The position numbers and the translations under genes are program-made. The notes under the pieces are model-generated. The model made no database searches. It had not been told where the DNA came from and saw only the letters and a program-made list of their open reading frames with translations. Shown here in pieces: positions 35,683-47,684 of a stretch of 64,000 nucleotides of DNA (its first letter is position 1; each line of letters begins with the position of its first letter). The DNA comes from Hypericum androsaemum (taxonomy: Eukaryota > Streptophyta > Magnoliopsida > Malpighiales > Hypericaceae): positions 19,898,221 through 19,962,220 of the forward strand of contig OZ023181.1 in the NCBI GenBank assembly GCA_963995505.1, read 5' to 3'.

Positions 35683-37374
35683 ATGTCGGATCATGGCGCG
35701 AAGTTTGGTCTTGTGAAGTTCGATGGTTCATCGAATTTTGGGTTATGGCAAAGGCGTGTCAAGGATCTCCTCGTGCAACAAGGGATGGTCATCGCGCTCT
35801 CGGAGAAGAAGTCCGAGAAGATGAAGGAGTAAGAGTGGAAGGAGATGGAGGCCAAGGCGGTGGCGATAATTCGCTTGTGCTTGGCGGACGATGTGATGTA
35901 TCATGTCATGGATGAGGAGTCACCAGCTGAGGTATGGAAGAAATTGGAGGCAAGGTATATGTCTAAGTCTTTGTCAAATAAGCTTTATCTTAAGCAAAGA
36001 TTGTACGGACTCAAGATAGAGGAGGGCTCAGATTTGAGCCAACACATTAATATTTTTAGTCAACTTGTGAGCGACTTGAGAAAGGTTGATGTGAAGTTCG
36101 AGGAAGAAGACACGGCATTGTTGCTCCTGAATTTCTTATTAGGCTCCTACGAAAATTTGGTTACAACTCTAACTTGGAGGAAGGAGTCCCCGGTGTTAGA
36201 AGATATCACAAGTACTCTACTAGAGTTTCATCAAAGAAGGAAAATTGGTGATGAACAAGCAGAAGGGCTGGTTGTGAGGGGTAGCCATGGTGGTCGTAGT
36301 GAAGATGAAAAAGGATCCAAGTTGAGGTTAAGGAGGTTCAAAGAAAATTGCTTTGAGTGTGGAGAAAAAGGGCATGTAAAGAAGGATTGTCCGAGAAGAA
36401 CTCGAGATCGCGAGAGAAAAGGATCGGGTTCCGTGAATGTGGCCTCATATTCAGATGGGTCGGATGGTGATCTTCTTTCTGTTTTATCAAGTCCAAAGCA
36501 TTCTGATTCCTGGATTTTAGATAGCGCTTGTTTCTTTCACATGACGCCCAAGAAAGGGTAGTTCGATACCTACAAGTTCGTTAATTCAGGTATGGTGACT
36601 ATGAGTGATGGTTCTATTTGTAGAATTGCTGGCATAGGAGACTTGAGAATCAAGATGTGGGATGGTGTTGAAAGAAAATTGTGTGAGGTTAGGCATGTTC
36701 CAAATTTGGAGAGGAATTTGATCTCATTAGGAGCCTTGGATTGTAGAGGGTACAACTATGAGGTTGTAGGCCGGCTAATTGAGGTGGAGAAGGATGCCAA
36801 GGTGGTGATGAAGGGTCAAAGGGATGCTAGGAATACCTACAGGTTAGTGAGAAATATAGTTGTAGGTGGAGTCACCTCGTTGAGTTCTGATGAAGGGGAG
36901 AAAAGCTCTTCTGTGATAGAGCGAAGGCTTGACATGAATGGTTTAAGTAGAGTTAGGATTCGCGTAGACAATGTTAGCAAGTTCTCGCTATGGTTGTCTA
37001 AAGGGACGTGCACGTCAAAGGTGTTGCGTAGGTTTTGCATGGGGAATGCGAAGCCGTTGGTAGCACCACGGGCGAATCGAGTATCTCACTCAAGGTCGAA
37101 CAGTGGAGTTTGGGACATGTCTAAGATTCTACTTGGTAGAACAAAAGGTTGCACATTATATGTTATGGCAAGTAGCATTAGTTTGAGGCAAGAAGGTCTA
37201 GCGAAAAAGCAGTTCAAGGTTACGAAGCATAGGGTTGACCAAAAAATAGAGAGCGCATCTATTGCTCACAAGTTTGCTTCAGCATGTGGACTTGCTAGTT
37301 GGAGTTCGATAGAGATTGGAGAGAAGACGTCAAGCAAGCTCGGAAGCTCGAGCTTGGGAGCTGACTCCAAGTGA
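35683..37374 (+). pseudogene. Copia gag-protease remnant with two in-frame stops
   Basis: One reading frame of about 564 codons runs from ATG 35683 to 37374, broken only by TAA at 35830-35832 and TAG at 36559-36561. Order: gag core (KFDGSSNFGLW, then EVWKKLEARYMSKSL and LYLKQRLYGLKI), zinc knuckle CFECGEKGHVKKDC, protease region WILDSACFFHMTP, pre-integrase-like segment, then a jump to a segment with MGNAKPLVAP and LYVMASSIS. The latter resembles the C-terminal reverse transcriptase region of copia elements. The protease active site is altered (DSA instead of D-S/T-G). Not capable of autonomous transposition. Confidence 0.85.
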
Positions 37375-37576
37375 TTGAACTAAGGTGGTGAGAAAGTTGA
37401 GATGGTCTTATTGATGGCGGTGTATCTATGGTCCGAGGTGAAATCGATGGAGTCAAATTGGTCTTGCAAGATCTCATCTCTTCATGGGGTGGTTTTTCGT
37501 CAATGTGGAGTTTTGTTGAAGTTCGGATTGAGCTTTATGGTTTGTCCACGGGATAATTTCTCGTCAAGGTAGAGAT

Positions 37577-37848
37577 TGTTGAGTTTGGCGAGGACAAAAG
37601 TAAAAGAGGAATTATTTTCCTGTTTTGTTTCAGACTCCTAATTTGACCTAAATAGATTACTTGATGTACACGAATTTGCCTCTATATAAATGCATGTTAC
37701 ACAAGGGTTTTGTATTGCTTTGTGGCTTGGATCCATCAATAAAAGTTCTCCTTTCTCTCCGTGGACGTAGGCATTAGGCCGAACCACGTTATCTATTGTG
37801 CCCGTGTTCTTTGCGCGTATTGTTCTCTAAGTTGCTGAATTCCTAACA
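37577..37848 (+). repeat. 3' LTR of copia copy 1
   Basis: 272 bp, begins TGTTGAGTTTGG and ends CCTAACA. Longer than the 5' LTR because it keeps a GTGGACGTAGGCATTAG segment that the 5' LTR has lost. Confidence 0.9.
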
Positions 37849-37853
37849 GTATT

Positions 37854-39487
37854 ATTTTTTTTTTGAATATGGTGGGTGCATTGCACCTTTTCATTGAAAG
37901 CTCATAAAATTACATGACTAGAAGCATAAGATAAGTCCTCCTCTAGCAGGAGTAAGCAGCTATCTGGGGGTTCGTCTAGTACCTGCAACCAATCCGGCTG
38001 GTTAAGAGCAAGATTAGCTAATTGATCTGCTACCCTATTACGCTCTCGACCACAAATCAAGATTTTAACTTGTCCTATACAACAAATGATATCTTTATAT
38101 TTCGTCACGAGGGTATAGATCGGGTTCTCTCTAACTACACCCTCGGTTAAGTGCCTCACAATAAGCTGGGAATCAGATTCCATAATAAGTTTGGGGTACT
38201 TTAAGGACCATGCTAGCTGAAGCCCTTGCCACACGCTTCAGAAGTTGTGGCATCACGAAAACCCATAGACTCAGTAAAATTGGAGCATCATCGCCCATTA
38301 TCATCCCGAAAAACTCCACCACTGCCTACACGACCCGGGTTACCTCTCGATGCACCATCGGTGTTAAGCTTGATCCATCCCAGAGGTGGAGGGTGCCATC
38401 TTTGTTCCTCTATCATCTCATCCTCCTTGGTAGGCTATTTTCCCATGTTGTTCTTCCAAGCCTCCTTAAATGCTTGTGCCTGTCCATAAATGAAGCCCTT
38501 CATGTCCTCCTGGACTTGGGTTCTTCCGAATACATTGTCATTTCTCCATCGCCAAATTCACCAGCATGTAGTTGCAAAAACTATATTCCACTCCCTATTC
38601 GCCATAAGGCACAAAGCTCCCATATTGATGATAAGCCATTCTTGTGTTTGCATCCCAAAGAAGCAGTCACAGTTGCTCATTGGTATCAAGAACCTCCATA
38701 ACTGACTTGAGCTTGGGCAGTCCCGAAGTAGGTGTAGAATCATTTCTGGTCTGTTTCGACATAGTGGGAAGTATGGATTTGCCCCAAAGGAACTCCAGAC
38801 ACACTCCTTGTTTATCATAATGCGGCCCTTTACACAAGTCCATAGGAAAAGCCTTATCTTTTCTGGTACTTTTAGCTTCCAGATGTCTTTCCAGTTTGTT
38901 TCCGAGCTCCCTATTATGTGGTTTTTCTCCAGGATTGCTTGGTAGGCCGAGCTTGTCGAGAACTCGCCATTCATAGAAGGTTTCCATGATAAAAAGTCTG
39001 AAGTTCCACCAGGCTCATCAACAAAGATCGCCTCGAGCTTAGGAATTAGTTCTTCTAGGAGGGTATGATGTAACATGTCCCAATTCCAGCCTATGTTTGG
39101 GGTCTAGTAGCAAGCAACATGCTTGTCAATTTGATTTGGAGGCACTTAGATCTCATGCTGAGCTAAAGGTCCTTCTCCAGGGATCCAATCATCTGTCCAA
39201 AACTTCACGAGTTGGCCATCCCCTATCACCCACTTGATCCCCTGGTTTAACATTGGGGAGATCTTTGTGAGTCCTGCCCACACAACAGACTGTCTACTAC
39301 AGGGTGCGAGGTCAGTTGTTGTAGGAGAGCTTTTCTTATACTTGGCATGTAGCACTTGGGACTAAAGCATGTCGGATTGCGTGAGGAAATGCCACCCGAG
39401 TTTTGTGATCAGCGCGTCGTTGGCTTTTCGCACATCTCTGATTCCAAGCCCGCCCACGACCTCTAGCATACACATTTCTTCCCATTA
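37854..39487 (-). mobile_element. 5'-truncated LINE (L1-type) remnant
   Basis: Read on the minus strand: C-terminal reverse transcriptase region (GGLGIRDVRKANDALITKLG near 39460), then WVIGDGQLVKFWTDDWIPG. A zf-RVT domain follows at about 39070-38560 (WKLKVPEKIRLFLW, FPLCRNRPEMILHLLRDCP), then an RNase H domain at 38234-37902 (LIMESDSQLIVRHL, NRVADQLANLAL). The plus-strand T run at about 37854-37864 is its poly(A) tail. The 5' part with endonuclease and most of the RT is missing. Stops and frameshifts are present. It abuts the 3' side of copia copy 1. Confidence 0.88.
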
Positions 39488-39802
39488 GTCCATATATATT
39501 GGTTGTCAACCTCTTAGCTATTCATCTCGAATTTGTATCAATTAATTTTGTAAAGTCTAGATACAAGATAAATCCACAAAAAAATTATATAACATGCTTG
39601 ATCGAAATTTTTTGTTAATTTTGAATTTGAAGAATGCAATTGTAGATTTACGAAAATCAATTTGATTTCTATATAAAAACTTAAAGTGAGCGTGCAAGAA
39701 AAGCCACACCTTTGATTTAATTGTTTGTAAGACATTTCAAATTTAAGCATGTGTGATACCCCGAAAATGATATGTTTGTCTGAAAGCCACAAGTGATTTG
39801 AT

Positions 39803-39922
39803 TGGTACTATCCATATCAATAAGGTGCACTTTTTTTTCTGGCACCCATCTTGAGAGAACTCCAAGGTTAAACACATTTGGCCGGGAGTAGGATCAGGAT
39901 GGGTGACCTCCTGGGAAGTATT
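39803..39922 (+). repeat. 5S rRNA-like domain in Cassandra LTR1
   Basis: Aligns with plant 5S rRNA: AACTCCAAGGTTAAAC (A-box region), GGGAGTAGGATCAGGATGGG (intermediate element) and GGTGACCTCCTGGGAAGT (C-box). The internal pol III promoter elements are thus largely kept. Not a genuine 5S gene because it sits inside an LTR with PBS and target duplication. Confidence 0.9.
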
Positions 39923-40189
39923 TTCTGGGATGCGTGTGAGTGAGGACAAAACACGCTGGAAAAGACCCGTGTTGGTCTGTGGAGACAGTCGGTCAGATCA
40001 CGGGGCGTTACATTTGGTATCAGAGCGACCTCGGCTTGTACGGTGTGGTTCGGGGATCGAACGCATCTGCAACCGAGGGATTCTGGGACTGTTTGTATCT
40101 GGCGCGACGAGGACGTCGCGTATTTAAGGAGGGGTATATGTGATACCCCGAAAATGATATGTTTGTCTGAAAGCCATAAGTGATTTGAT

Positions 40190-40309
40190 TGGTACTATCC
40201 ATATCAACAAGGTGCACTTTCTTTTCTGGCACCCATCTTGAGAGAACTCCAAGGTTAAACGCGTTTGGCCGGGAGTAGGATCAGGATGGGTGACCTCCTG
40301 GGAAGTATT
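40190..40309 (+). repeat. 5S rRNA-like domain in Cassandra LTR2
   Basis: Same domain as in LTR1, with GTTAAACGCGTTTGGCC in the A-box region, nearer to true 5S than the LTR1 copy (ACACATTTGG). Confidence 0.9.
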
Positions 40310-40404
40310 TCCCGGGATGCGTGTGAGTGAGGACAAAACACGCTGGAAAAGACCCGTGTTGGTCTGTGGAGACAGTCGGTCAGATCACGGGGCGTTACAG
40401 CATG

Positions 40405-43400
40405 TATTAAAATTTGGAGAATTTTTTTAAGTTTGTTGTGGCAAGTGAGAAAAGAATAATTAAGTTGTCGATTGACTAAGTAAAATTTATACTAATATCT
40501 CGTTGAATTGCTAGGTTGATCTAATAGAAAGTTTTAATGAGGTTCTCACATAGCTTGGATTAATTTCATTGCTAATTATTATGCATTAATTTAGAAAAAT
40601 TTCTATTATAGAGCGTTCTATTTGAATTAATCGGCTTATTAAATATTCGACTAGAATAAAATGCTTGCTTTTCAAACACTTTTTTTAATCTATTGTCATA
40701 GTAGAACACCGTCGAACCTTATTTAGGTGATTTCTCTTACTCGTGTCTTTCAAACACTTTTCATTAAAAGTTTTTTTTTAAGTTACAAACTTTTCTTTAG
40801 TACTAGTCTCTAACCCTTTTTTTTTCTTCCTACCAAACAAGGTGCAAGTTAGTTGTTCTCTAGCTTCTTCTGTTACGGAATCACAGGAATGGGATTTGCT
40901 ACGGACCTAAACCTTCCAGCTCTGAACTACCTAGGAACTGAAATGTGATTGTAATAAATTCAACTCCAGTCTTTGACAATATGAAGACTACTTGAATAAT
41001 CACAAGTTTTGTCAACGAGCGGATCTGGGCTGGACCCTAAATTGATCCATTAAATATTCCAATTTCCAAGTCTCCAAGCTTCACACATATTAAAATTTGT
41101 GGGCGAGCGAGCGTTATAGCTACGATCTGCTTGGTCCTAATTGGCCCTTTCTCAATTATCCGTATCAAAGTGAGCAAGCGAAGTTGGACCATGCATCTAT
41201 ATGCAAATATCCAAAACAATAAAAAACATTGTTTGTTAGTTGAAAGCGACATGAAAAATATCCAACGCGGTAGTAGTAGATGGAACGAATAAATTGCTAT
41301 TCTTTTTTAGGAAAAAAATTGTGCAAGTTACGTCCCGAGTTGCTTTACTAAACGAGTTACAACGACCTAGAACAATCTGTTAAAAAAATCGAGCACTGTA
41401 ATTGAAGTCTGCCATCGTCGTGTTCGACCGGGATCAGTTTGAATGATGCATTGCGCGCGAGGCTTGAATGGTGGCGGAGACAACACTAGTCAACACAGCC
41501 GCTAGCTCCTTGTGAAAAAGAGAGAAGAAAAAAATGGACGAGAGGCGAAGGAAAGGGCGAAAGAGAAAAGATAAAAAAATAGTTAGAAAAAATTTCAAAA
41601 TGCTTTAACAAATTTTAGAATTTCATAATTATTTAAAATTATCATGAATGATAAACTAATATAAATGAGTGGGCATAAATTGACAAAAAAAATTATCAAC
41701 CATAAAAAAAATTTGTAAAATACAAATGATACTTTTTTACTCAGACATTTCATATATCACATAGTATCAAAACATAGTAACATGCCATATGCGGAGGGGT
41801 AACAAAAACAATGTAAATGTACGGCGGGGGCAAACCCTAACCAAGAGGGACCCACATCAACAAATTTCTGGGTGCGAAACGAGGAGTCGGTGGGGGCCAG
41901 AGAAGCAATTAATAAATTATCAATGCATCCCTTCTTCTTCTTCTTCTCCCAAAGTTTACCCAAAAAGTGCGACAGTGCATGGGATTTCCTTTTCGCCCAA
42001 ACAAAACAATTCCATCACTCTCTCTCTCTCTCTGCAACCAATGGATTCCATTACCTTTACTTTCTCTCTGCAACGAATCGAAGGGGAATGTGAATTCTTG
42101 GCCAGAGAGAAAGAGAGAGAGAGAGGAAAACTAAATATTTTTACGCTCCTTAACTTTCAATTATTCCATATCACATGCTTCCAACGCCACCATTTATGTT
42201 TTTGACAGTGACCCTCTAACATCGGAGTTACCTACCGAGGGTTAACTATTTCAGATGTTAAATAGCTTAGCAAGCAATAACACTAGGTATCTTTTTTTAA
42301 TCAAGAGTTTTTTACTCTATTTTATTTTGTTAGGGTTTTAACAATAATGTGATTTTCGCAACCTCCTTACACGAGAAACTTAACACCCACATATTATTAT
42401 ATTAGAATAAAAATCTACTTATAAAAAATATTTGAGTTACCCTTCCCTAAAAAATCTCTTCCACAGAAGTTAAGAAAATAATCTTTAATATTGAGAATAT
42501 AGAAGATTTGGTAATAGTTATTCGAACAAAAGTTGGACATCTTGAATTCGAGTCAATACATCTGTGTTAAAAATAAAAATTGGTAGGCAAATTTTGTTAT
42601 CCTCTGTGGTTTGGCAAAATTGGATATTATATAACTTAGTAAGTTTTTACGTGTTTGATAAAGCAAATACTCTAGTGGAATATTATTAATCAAAGACACA
42701 AGTAACTTTTTTTTAACTATATTGAAGGTTGATTAATTCTAGTTGAAACGAGATAGGATCATAGTGATGATAAAACTTCATAAATAATATTCAATGTTAA
42801 TATTTTCAAATTTTTAAACTCGAAATTTTTAAATAAAAAAAATTAATGTGATGGTATGGGTCTTGAACTGGCGAGGATGTCTGTGCGTGGGGGTTCGTGT
42901 AAAGGAAGAAAGAGGGAGTCAACCTCAACCATCTCCCATGGGAACAAACACAGGGCTCGAGAATGAGAGGACAGAGCTCAGATGTACAGAGAAATCTGGA
43001 GACAATTATTGGGACTCTCCCTCCTCCTCCGTTACATTTCCTCTGTCCAACCCACGTACCCTCATTTACTATTTTTAATTCCCGTATAATAATTAAAAAA
43101 TTAATTATTTTCTCAAGAATAAAGTTTTTTCTCGGTTGTGATGTGACTCCTCTCTTCCTTAAATTTCGCGTGGCAGAGAGAATTCAACGAGTGCTGTGCC
43201 GCAGGCATCTTGTTACTTTTTTCCCGAGATTATGCATTTTCATGATTTTTATTACTATTTATGTTTATTTTTTATATAAAAAATTGGATTTAGGAATAAA
43301 AAACTTAAAATACAACTTAACACAAAAATCTTGAAAAAAAATAGCTGAGACATAAAAAATATATGTCAGAACTGGGAAGTAAACTTTACCTGGAAAGTAC

Positions 43401-45220
43401 TTTAATGAGACCCAAAATGCATTTCCCAATATAATCGTGTGACCCAGATTAATTTCGGCATTATTTATTTATTTATTCAACTCTGTCCGAATGTATCACG
43501 TAAACAACCTATGAGAGAGAGAGAATGAGTTGCAGATAATGATAATTTTATATATTTTTTAGATTCTCAAATCGTTTTTGGGTCTTTATGATCTAATAGA
43601 CTGAAAAGTGAGGTGGAGTCGTGGATATTCATGTTTCATCTCGGAAAAGTATATCCTTCGGTAGAAGTAGGCGGTGATTTATTCATACAGGAGTAATTTA
43701 ATTAAAGAAAACCTGTACTTACCCGACTAATGTCTTACATTATTATATACAATTAACCATTGTTACCTTGAACTGTTCCAGAAAATTCTGGACGTACGTG
43801 TAGAGGAATATCGCACACGTACAGTTATCATATTCACCATGTAACCAATCGCAATAGAGGAGGATATGAGTGGATGTGTTAAGAGACTTAAATTTCAATT
43901 AAAGTTTAAAATTTCATGAATAAAAAATAGATTATAAGGAGAATTATCTTTAAATAGGGTCCAATAGCATTTGAATCTTAATATAAGATGTTATATAATG
44001 CAAAAGGGCTTGTAGTCCAGTGACACATGGCGTTGTAAATATCTTAGCGGTCCAAGGTTCAAATCTTAGCATTGTCATGGTGTAAAAAAAATTACTTTTG
44101 AAAAATGTTATATAATGAATCTGAATATTTAAATTCGGTCAAGGATACGGATTGAATGGTGCTTACAACTAGGACCATTCTATAGAATGGCTTACTGAAA
44201 ACAATGAAAGGACTTTCATGGGATATGGTCCATCGTTTGAATGAATAATGTAGGATATTCGGCTTTAATATTTGACTTCTGGGTTCCAATGGGTTACGTA
44301 CTATTGATCCTTGATCCACATGCTGATATAGACCAGATGTATGGTGGTATTCGATGGTCCACAATTTCCTCTCATCTCTTAACCTTTGTGACAGCAAAAA
44401 TCCAGGTTGGTCCGTGACGGGTGGATATGATGCTGATATTTAAAATCCGCACAAAATATACGTAAATCAAGAAAGTCAAGTTTGAAACCCTTCCCTTTCA
44501 AACAAAATGTTGCTGATGTTTTCAACATTTATTTAAGTTCCAAAATGTTTTCGGACCTGTGGGAAGTCCGACTTAACTCAAGTGATAAAAATTAGAGTTA
44601 AAATGTGACATATATATATATATATATTAAGATTCAAACAACAAAGTATTAATCTTTAACTTCCAACATATGTTTGCATTTCAAAAGCCAATGAGCTTTT
44701 GGGATAATTACTCAAGGAGTAGAATGGTCATGATTCAATTCATAGCAAGTGTAATTATGTGTAAAAAATTTACGTTTATAAAAAATAAATGAAAAACTAC
44801 GATATGATTAAAAATTGTTAATTAATAAATCTTACTAATGAGATTTTAACATTTTCTATATTTAAGACACTTTTTCATTGGCCTACATTTTTTTAAGTTT
44901 CTATTAATTATAGTTAGGCTCAATTAATTTTGATATTGTGAGTATCAAAAAATTACTCACATCGGTTGATACTCAAATATATTTAAACTAATTCAAATTA
45001 TTTATAGTTGATCAGACGGAGTTTTAAAAGATAATACCAATTTATACATATTGTTTAGACCTGTTTCAAATTTATAAAGAGGAAAATACGTGGGAAGATG
45101 CGTAGAGATAGAGCGATGAACTTGATTCATTTTTCCTCCAAAAATCATCGTCAACCACCTCCCAATCTCCATATCCAAGAAGCACCATGGCTCTCCCTCT
45201 TAGCCCTCTTCTTTGCTAAA
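40405..45220. other. Long AT-rich gene-free region
   Basis: 4.8 kb with no supported gene. Simple repeats: CT run at about 42017-42033, GA run at about 42103-42124, TA run at about 44610-44628. Open frames (41789-42205, 42963-43334 and others) have no known motif and lie over these simple repeats or AT-rich DNA. One SINE-like relic is listed separately. Confidence 0.5.
44003..44095 (+). mobile_element. Possible tRNA-derived SINE relic
   Basis: GGGCTTGTAGTCCAGTGACA resembles an A-box region and GGTCCAAGGTTCAAATCT a B-box, about 40 bases apart, followed by an A-rich stretch. Short and decayed. Confidence 0.35.
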
Positions 45221-45225
45221 CAACC

Positions 45226-45502
45226 TGTTGGGATGGCGAGAAATAGGAAAGACTTATTTTCTATTCCTATTCTGACTAGGTTTGAACTCCTAATCCGACC
45301 TAGATAGGTTACTTGTACACCAAGAGTTTGTCTCTATATAAAGACATGTTACCCTAGATTTTTTGTATGGCTTTGTGGCTCGGAAATTCATCAATAAAAG
45401 TTCTCCTTTCTCTTCGTGGACGTAGGCATTAGGCCGAACCACGTTATCTCTTGTGTCAGTGTTCTTTGCGCGTTTTGTTCCCTATTTGCTGAATTCCTAA
45501 CA
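45226..45502 (+). repeat. 5' LTR of copia copy 2
   Basis: 277 bp, TGTTGGGATGGCGAG to CCTAACA. Confidence 0.9.
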
Positions 45503-46892
45503 AGTGGTATCAAGAGCTAAAGTTGGAGGATATCAGACGGCGCAAAGTTTGCTCTTATGAAGTTCGATGGTTCATCGAATTTTGGGTTATGGCAAAGGCG
45601 TATCAAGGATCTCCTCGTGCAACAAGGGATGGTCATCGCGCTCTCGGGGAAGAAGTCCGAGAAGATGGAGGAGCAAGAGTGGGAAGAGTTGGAGGCCAAG
45701 GCAGTAGCGAAGATTCGCTTGTGCTTGGCGGATGATGAGGAGCCACCAGCTGGGTTGTGGAAGAGGATCCAGGTCGGAGTCAAAGAAGTTCAATAGAAGT
45801 GGCTTCAAGTGCTGAGAAGGGCGCATGAAGGGGACTATCCAGGATGAACTGGGGATCAAGACAACGAGGAGGGATCTGCATCCACAACCATAGCCACATA
45901 TTCAGACGGGTCGGATGGTGACTGACTTTCTATCTTATCAAGTCCAATGCATCCTGGTAATCTCTTTTCATTAGGGACCTTAGATTATAACAGTGATAGT
46001 TATAAAGGTATACTAATGAAGGTGGAGAATGATGTGATGGTAGAGATGAAGGGTGAAAGGAAATACCTACATGTTAGTGAGGCACATTATTGTAGGTAGA
46101 GTCACATCAATGGGTCTGAAGGAGTTGGCAAAAGCTCAGGTCATATGAGGTTGGTTCGTATGAGGGAGCAAAGGCTTGACATGGATGGTTTGAGTGCAGT
46201 TGGAATTCGCTGAGACATGGATAGCAAGCTATGGTTGTTTCATGGAGGCATGGTTGGCATGGAGGCATGGTTGTCTCGGAGAAGCATTGTTAGCTGAGCC
46301 CCGCTATGGTTGTCTAAAGAGACGTGCACGTCAAAGGTGTTGGGTAGGTTTTGCATGGGGAATGCGAAGCCGTTGGTAGCACTATAGACGAATCAGGTAT
46401 CTTACTCAAGGCCGAATGGTGGAGTTCGAGGCATGTCGAGGGTTCTACTTGGTGGAACAAAAGGTTGCCCTTTGTATGCTATGACATGTAGCATTGGTTT
46501 GAGGTAAGAAGGTCCAGCGAAAAAGTAGTTCGAGGTTGCGGAGCATGGGACTGACCGAAAAATAGAGGGCGTGTCTATTGGTCGCAAGGTTGCTTTAGCA
46601 GGTGGACTTGCTAGTTGGGGTTCAATGGAGATTGGTGAAAATAGGCCAAGCAAGCTCAGAAGCTCGAATTTGGGGGCTGGCTCCAAATGATTGAACAAAA
46701 GGTGAAGAGAAAGTTGAGATGGTCTTATTGATGCAGTTATCTATGGTCCGAGATGGAGTCGGTGGAGTCGGATTAGTTTTGCAAGATCTCATAGTTCTTC
46801 ATGGGGCGGTGTTTTGCCAAGGTGAAGTTTGTTGAAGTTCGGGTGGAGCTTCATGGTTCTTCCACGAGATGATTTCTCGCCAAAGTGGAGAT

Positions 46893-47182
46893 TGTTGGGA
46901 TGGCGAGAAATAGGAAACACTTATTTCCTATTCCTATTCCTATTCCTATTCTGACTAGATTTTGGACTCTTAATCCGACCTACATAGGTTATTTGTACAC
47001 CAAGGATTTATCTCTATATAAAGACATGTTACCCTAGGTTTTTTGTATGGCTTTGTGGCTCGAAAACTCATCAATAAAAGTTCTCCTTTCTCTCAGTGGA
47101 TGTAGGCATTAGGCTGAACTACGTTATCTCTTGTGTCCGTGTTCTTTGCGCGTTTTGTTCTCTGGTTGCTGAATTCATAACA
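46893..47182 (+). repeat. 3' LTR of copia copy 2
   Basis: 290 bp, TGTTGGGATGGCGAG to CATAACA. Longer than the 5' LTR mainly by extra TTCCTA units at about 46921-46948, a 6-bp tandem expansion. Confidence 0.9.
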
Positions 47183-47187
47183 CAACC

Positions 47188-47676
47188 TCCACGCCCAATT
47201 CCATGTCTCCAAAAATCATCGTCAACCACCAAAGGGGCAGCCGCGCCGTCGCCATCGTCGTCCATGATCGGGAGCTACATCGTCGCAGTCGTCGCCACCG
47301 CCTAGTGCTTCTATTTTTGCAAGTCGATTATGGTTTTGCATTGAGGATGGAAAGTATGTCCAGTTTATGTTGTCACCTGGGATGGATTTCGTGAGTTCAT
47401 GTAACTTGTCTTTGAAACTCGATGTGTCGTAATATTTTTGTTTTTAAAAATTGACGTCTTCATGTGTTTTTGCCTTTGAATTAATCTGCCCTTATGTTTT
47501 AGCCTTTAAAAATTGATGTGTCCTTTTATTTTGGCTTTAAAAATTGATGTACTGTTGTTTTTTAACTGATGTGCCGTCCAAGTACAACGACAAATTACCT
47601 AATATGCCATTGTTTATATGTGCCGTCGTCCATGTGTCGTCGTACTCCATGTTGTTCCATTATTGTTGCTCGAGGA
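47188..47676. other. Spacer between copia copy 2 and the hAT element
   Basis: Starts with a GC-richer stretch (to about 47310) whose frame is continuous with the one left of the copia insertion, then short repeats around AAAAATTGATG and ATGTGCCGTC. No recognised gene. Confidence 0.4.
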
Positions 47677-47684
47677 CTAGCAGC

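Larger units (their letters stand above)
35404..37848 (+). mobile_element. Non-autonomous Ty1-copia retrotransposon, copy 1
   Basis: 5' LTR 35404-35656 and 3' LTR 37577-37848, both TG...CA with strong identity (GGCGAGGACAAAAGTAAAAG shared). The tRNA-Met primer site TGGTATCAGAGA is at 35659-35670, and a purine-rich stretch precedes the 3' LTR. Flanks are ATATT and GTATT, a target duplication with one change. The interior encodes gag, a protease region and a short tail; integrase, most of reverse transcriptase and RNase H are absent. Length 2.45 kb. Confidence 0.92.
39752..40399 (+). mobile_element. Cassandra TRIM retrotransposon with 5S rRNA in its LTRs
   Basis: 648-bp element: LTR 39752-40013, interior 40014-40138, LTR 40139-40399. 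The LTRs (262 and 261 bp) begin TGTGATACCCCGAAAATG, end GGGGCGTTACA and differ at only a handful of positions. Primer site TGGTATCAGAGC at 40016-40027 (tRNA-Met); purine tract AAGGAGGGG before LTR2. Perfect 5-bp target duplication GCATG at 39747-39751 and 40400-40404. Each LTR contains a 5S rRNA-derived segment, the hallmark of Cassandra. No coding capacity. High LTR identity indicates a fairly recent insertion. Confidence 0.96.
45226..47182 (+). mobile_element. Non-autonomous Ty1-copia retrotransposon, copy 2
   Basis: 5' LTR 45226-45502, 3' LTR 46893-47182. Perfect 5-bp target duplication CAACC at 45221-45225 and 47183-47187. Primer site region TGGTATCAAGAGC follows the 5' LTR. The interior is more deleted than copy 1: gag keeps only the first 60-70 codons (KFDGSSNFGLW), then jumps to the YSDGSDGD segment. 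The downstream MGNAKPLVAL/LYAM block matches copies 1 and 3. Many stops. Confidence 0.93.

Noticed and set aside
35845..37374. Host zinc-knuckle protein gene
   Set aside because: Flanking LTRs, primer site and copia gag/protease order show it belongs to a retrotransposon.
38210..38705. Plus-strand open frames of 60-160 codons
   Set aside because: Antisense to the LINE zf-RVT/RNase H region, with no motif of their own.
39803..40309. Two genuine 5S rRNA genes
   Set aside because: The 5S-like parts lie inside matching LTRs with PBS, purine tract and a 5-bp target duplication, and are diverged from 5S. This is Cassandra.
41789..43334. Open frames of 70-140 codons in the 40-45 kb spacer
   Set aside because: They overlap simple repeats or AT-rich DNA, lack motifs and have no splice partners that I can see.
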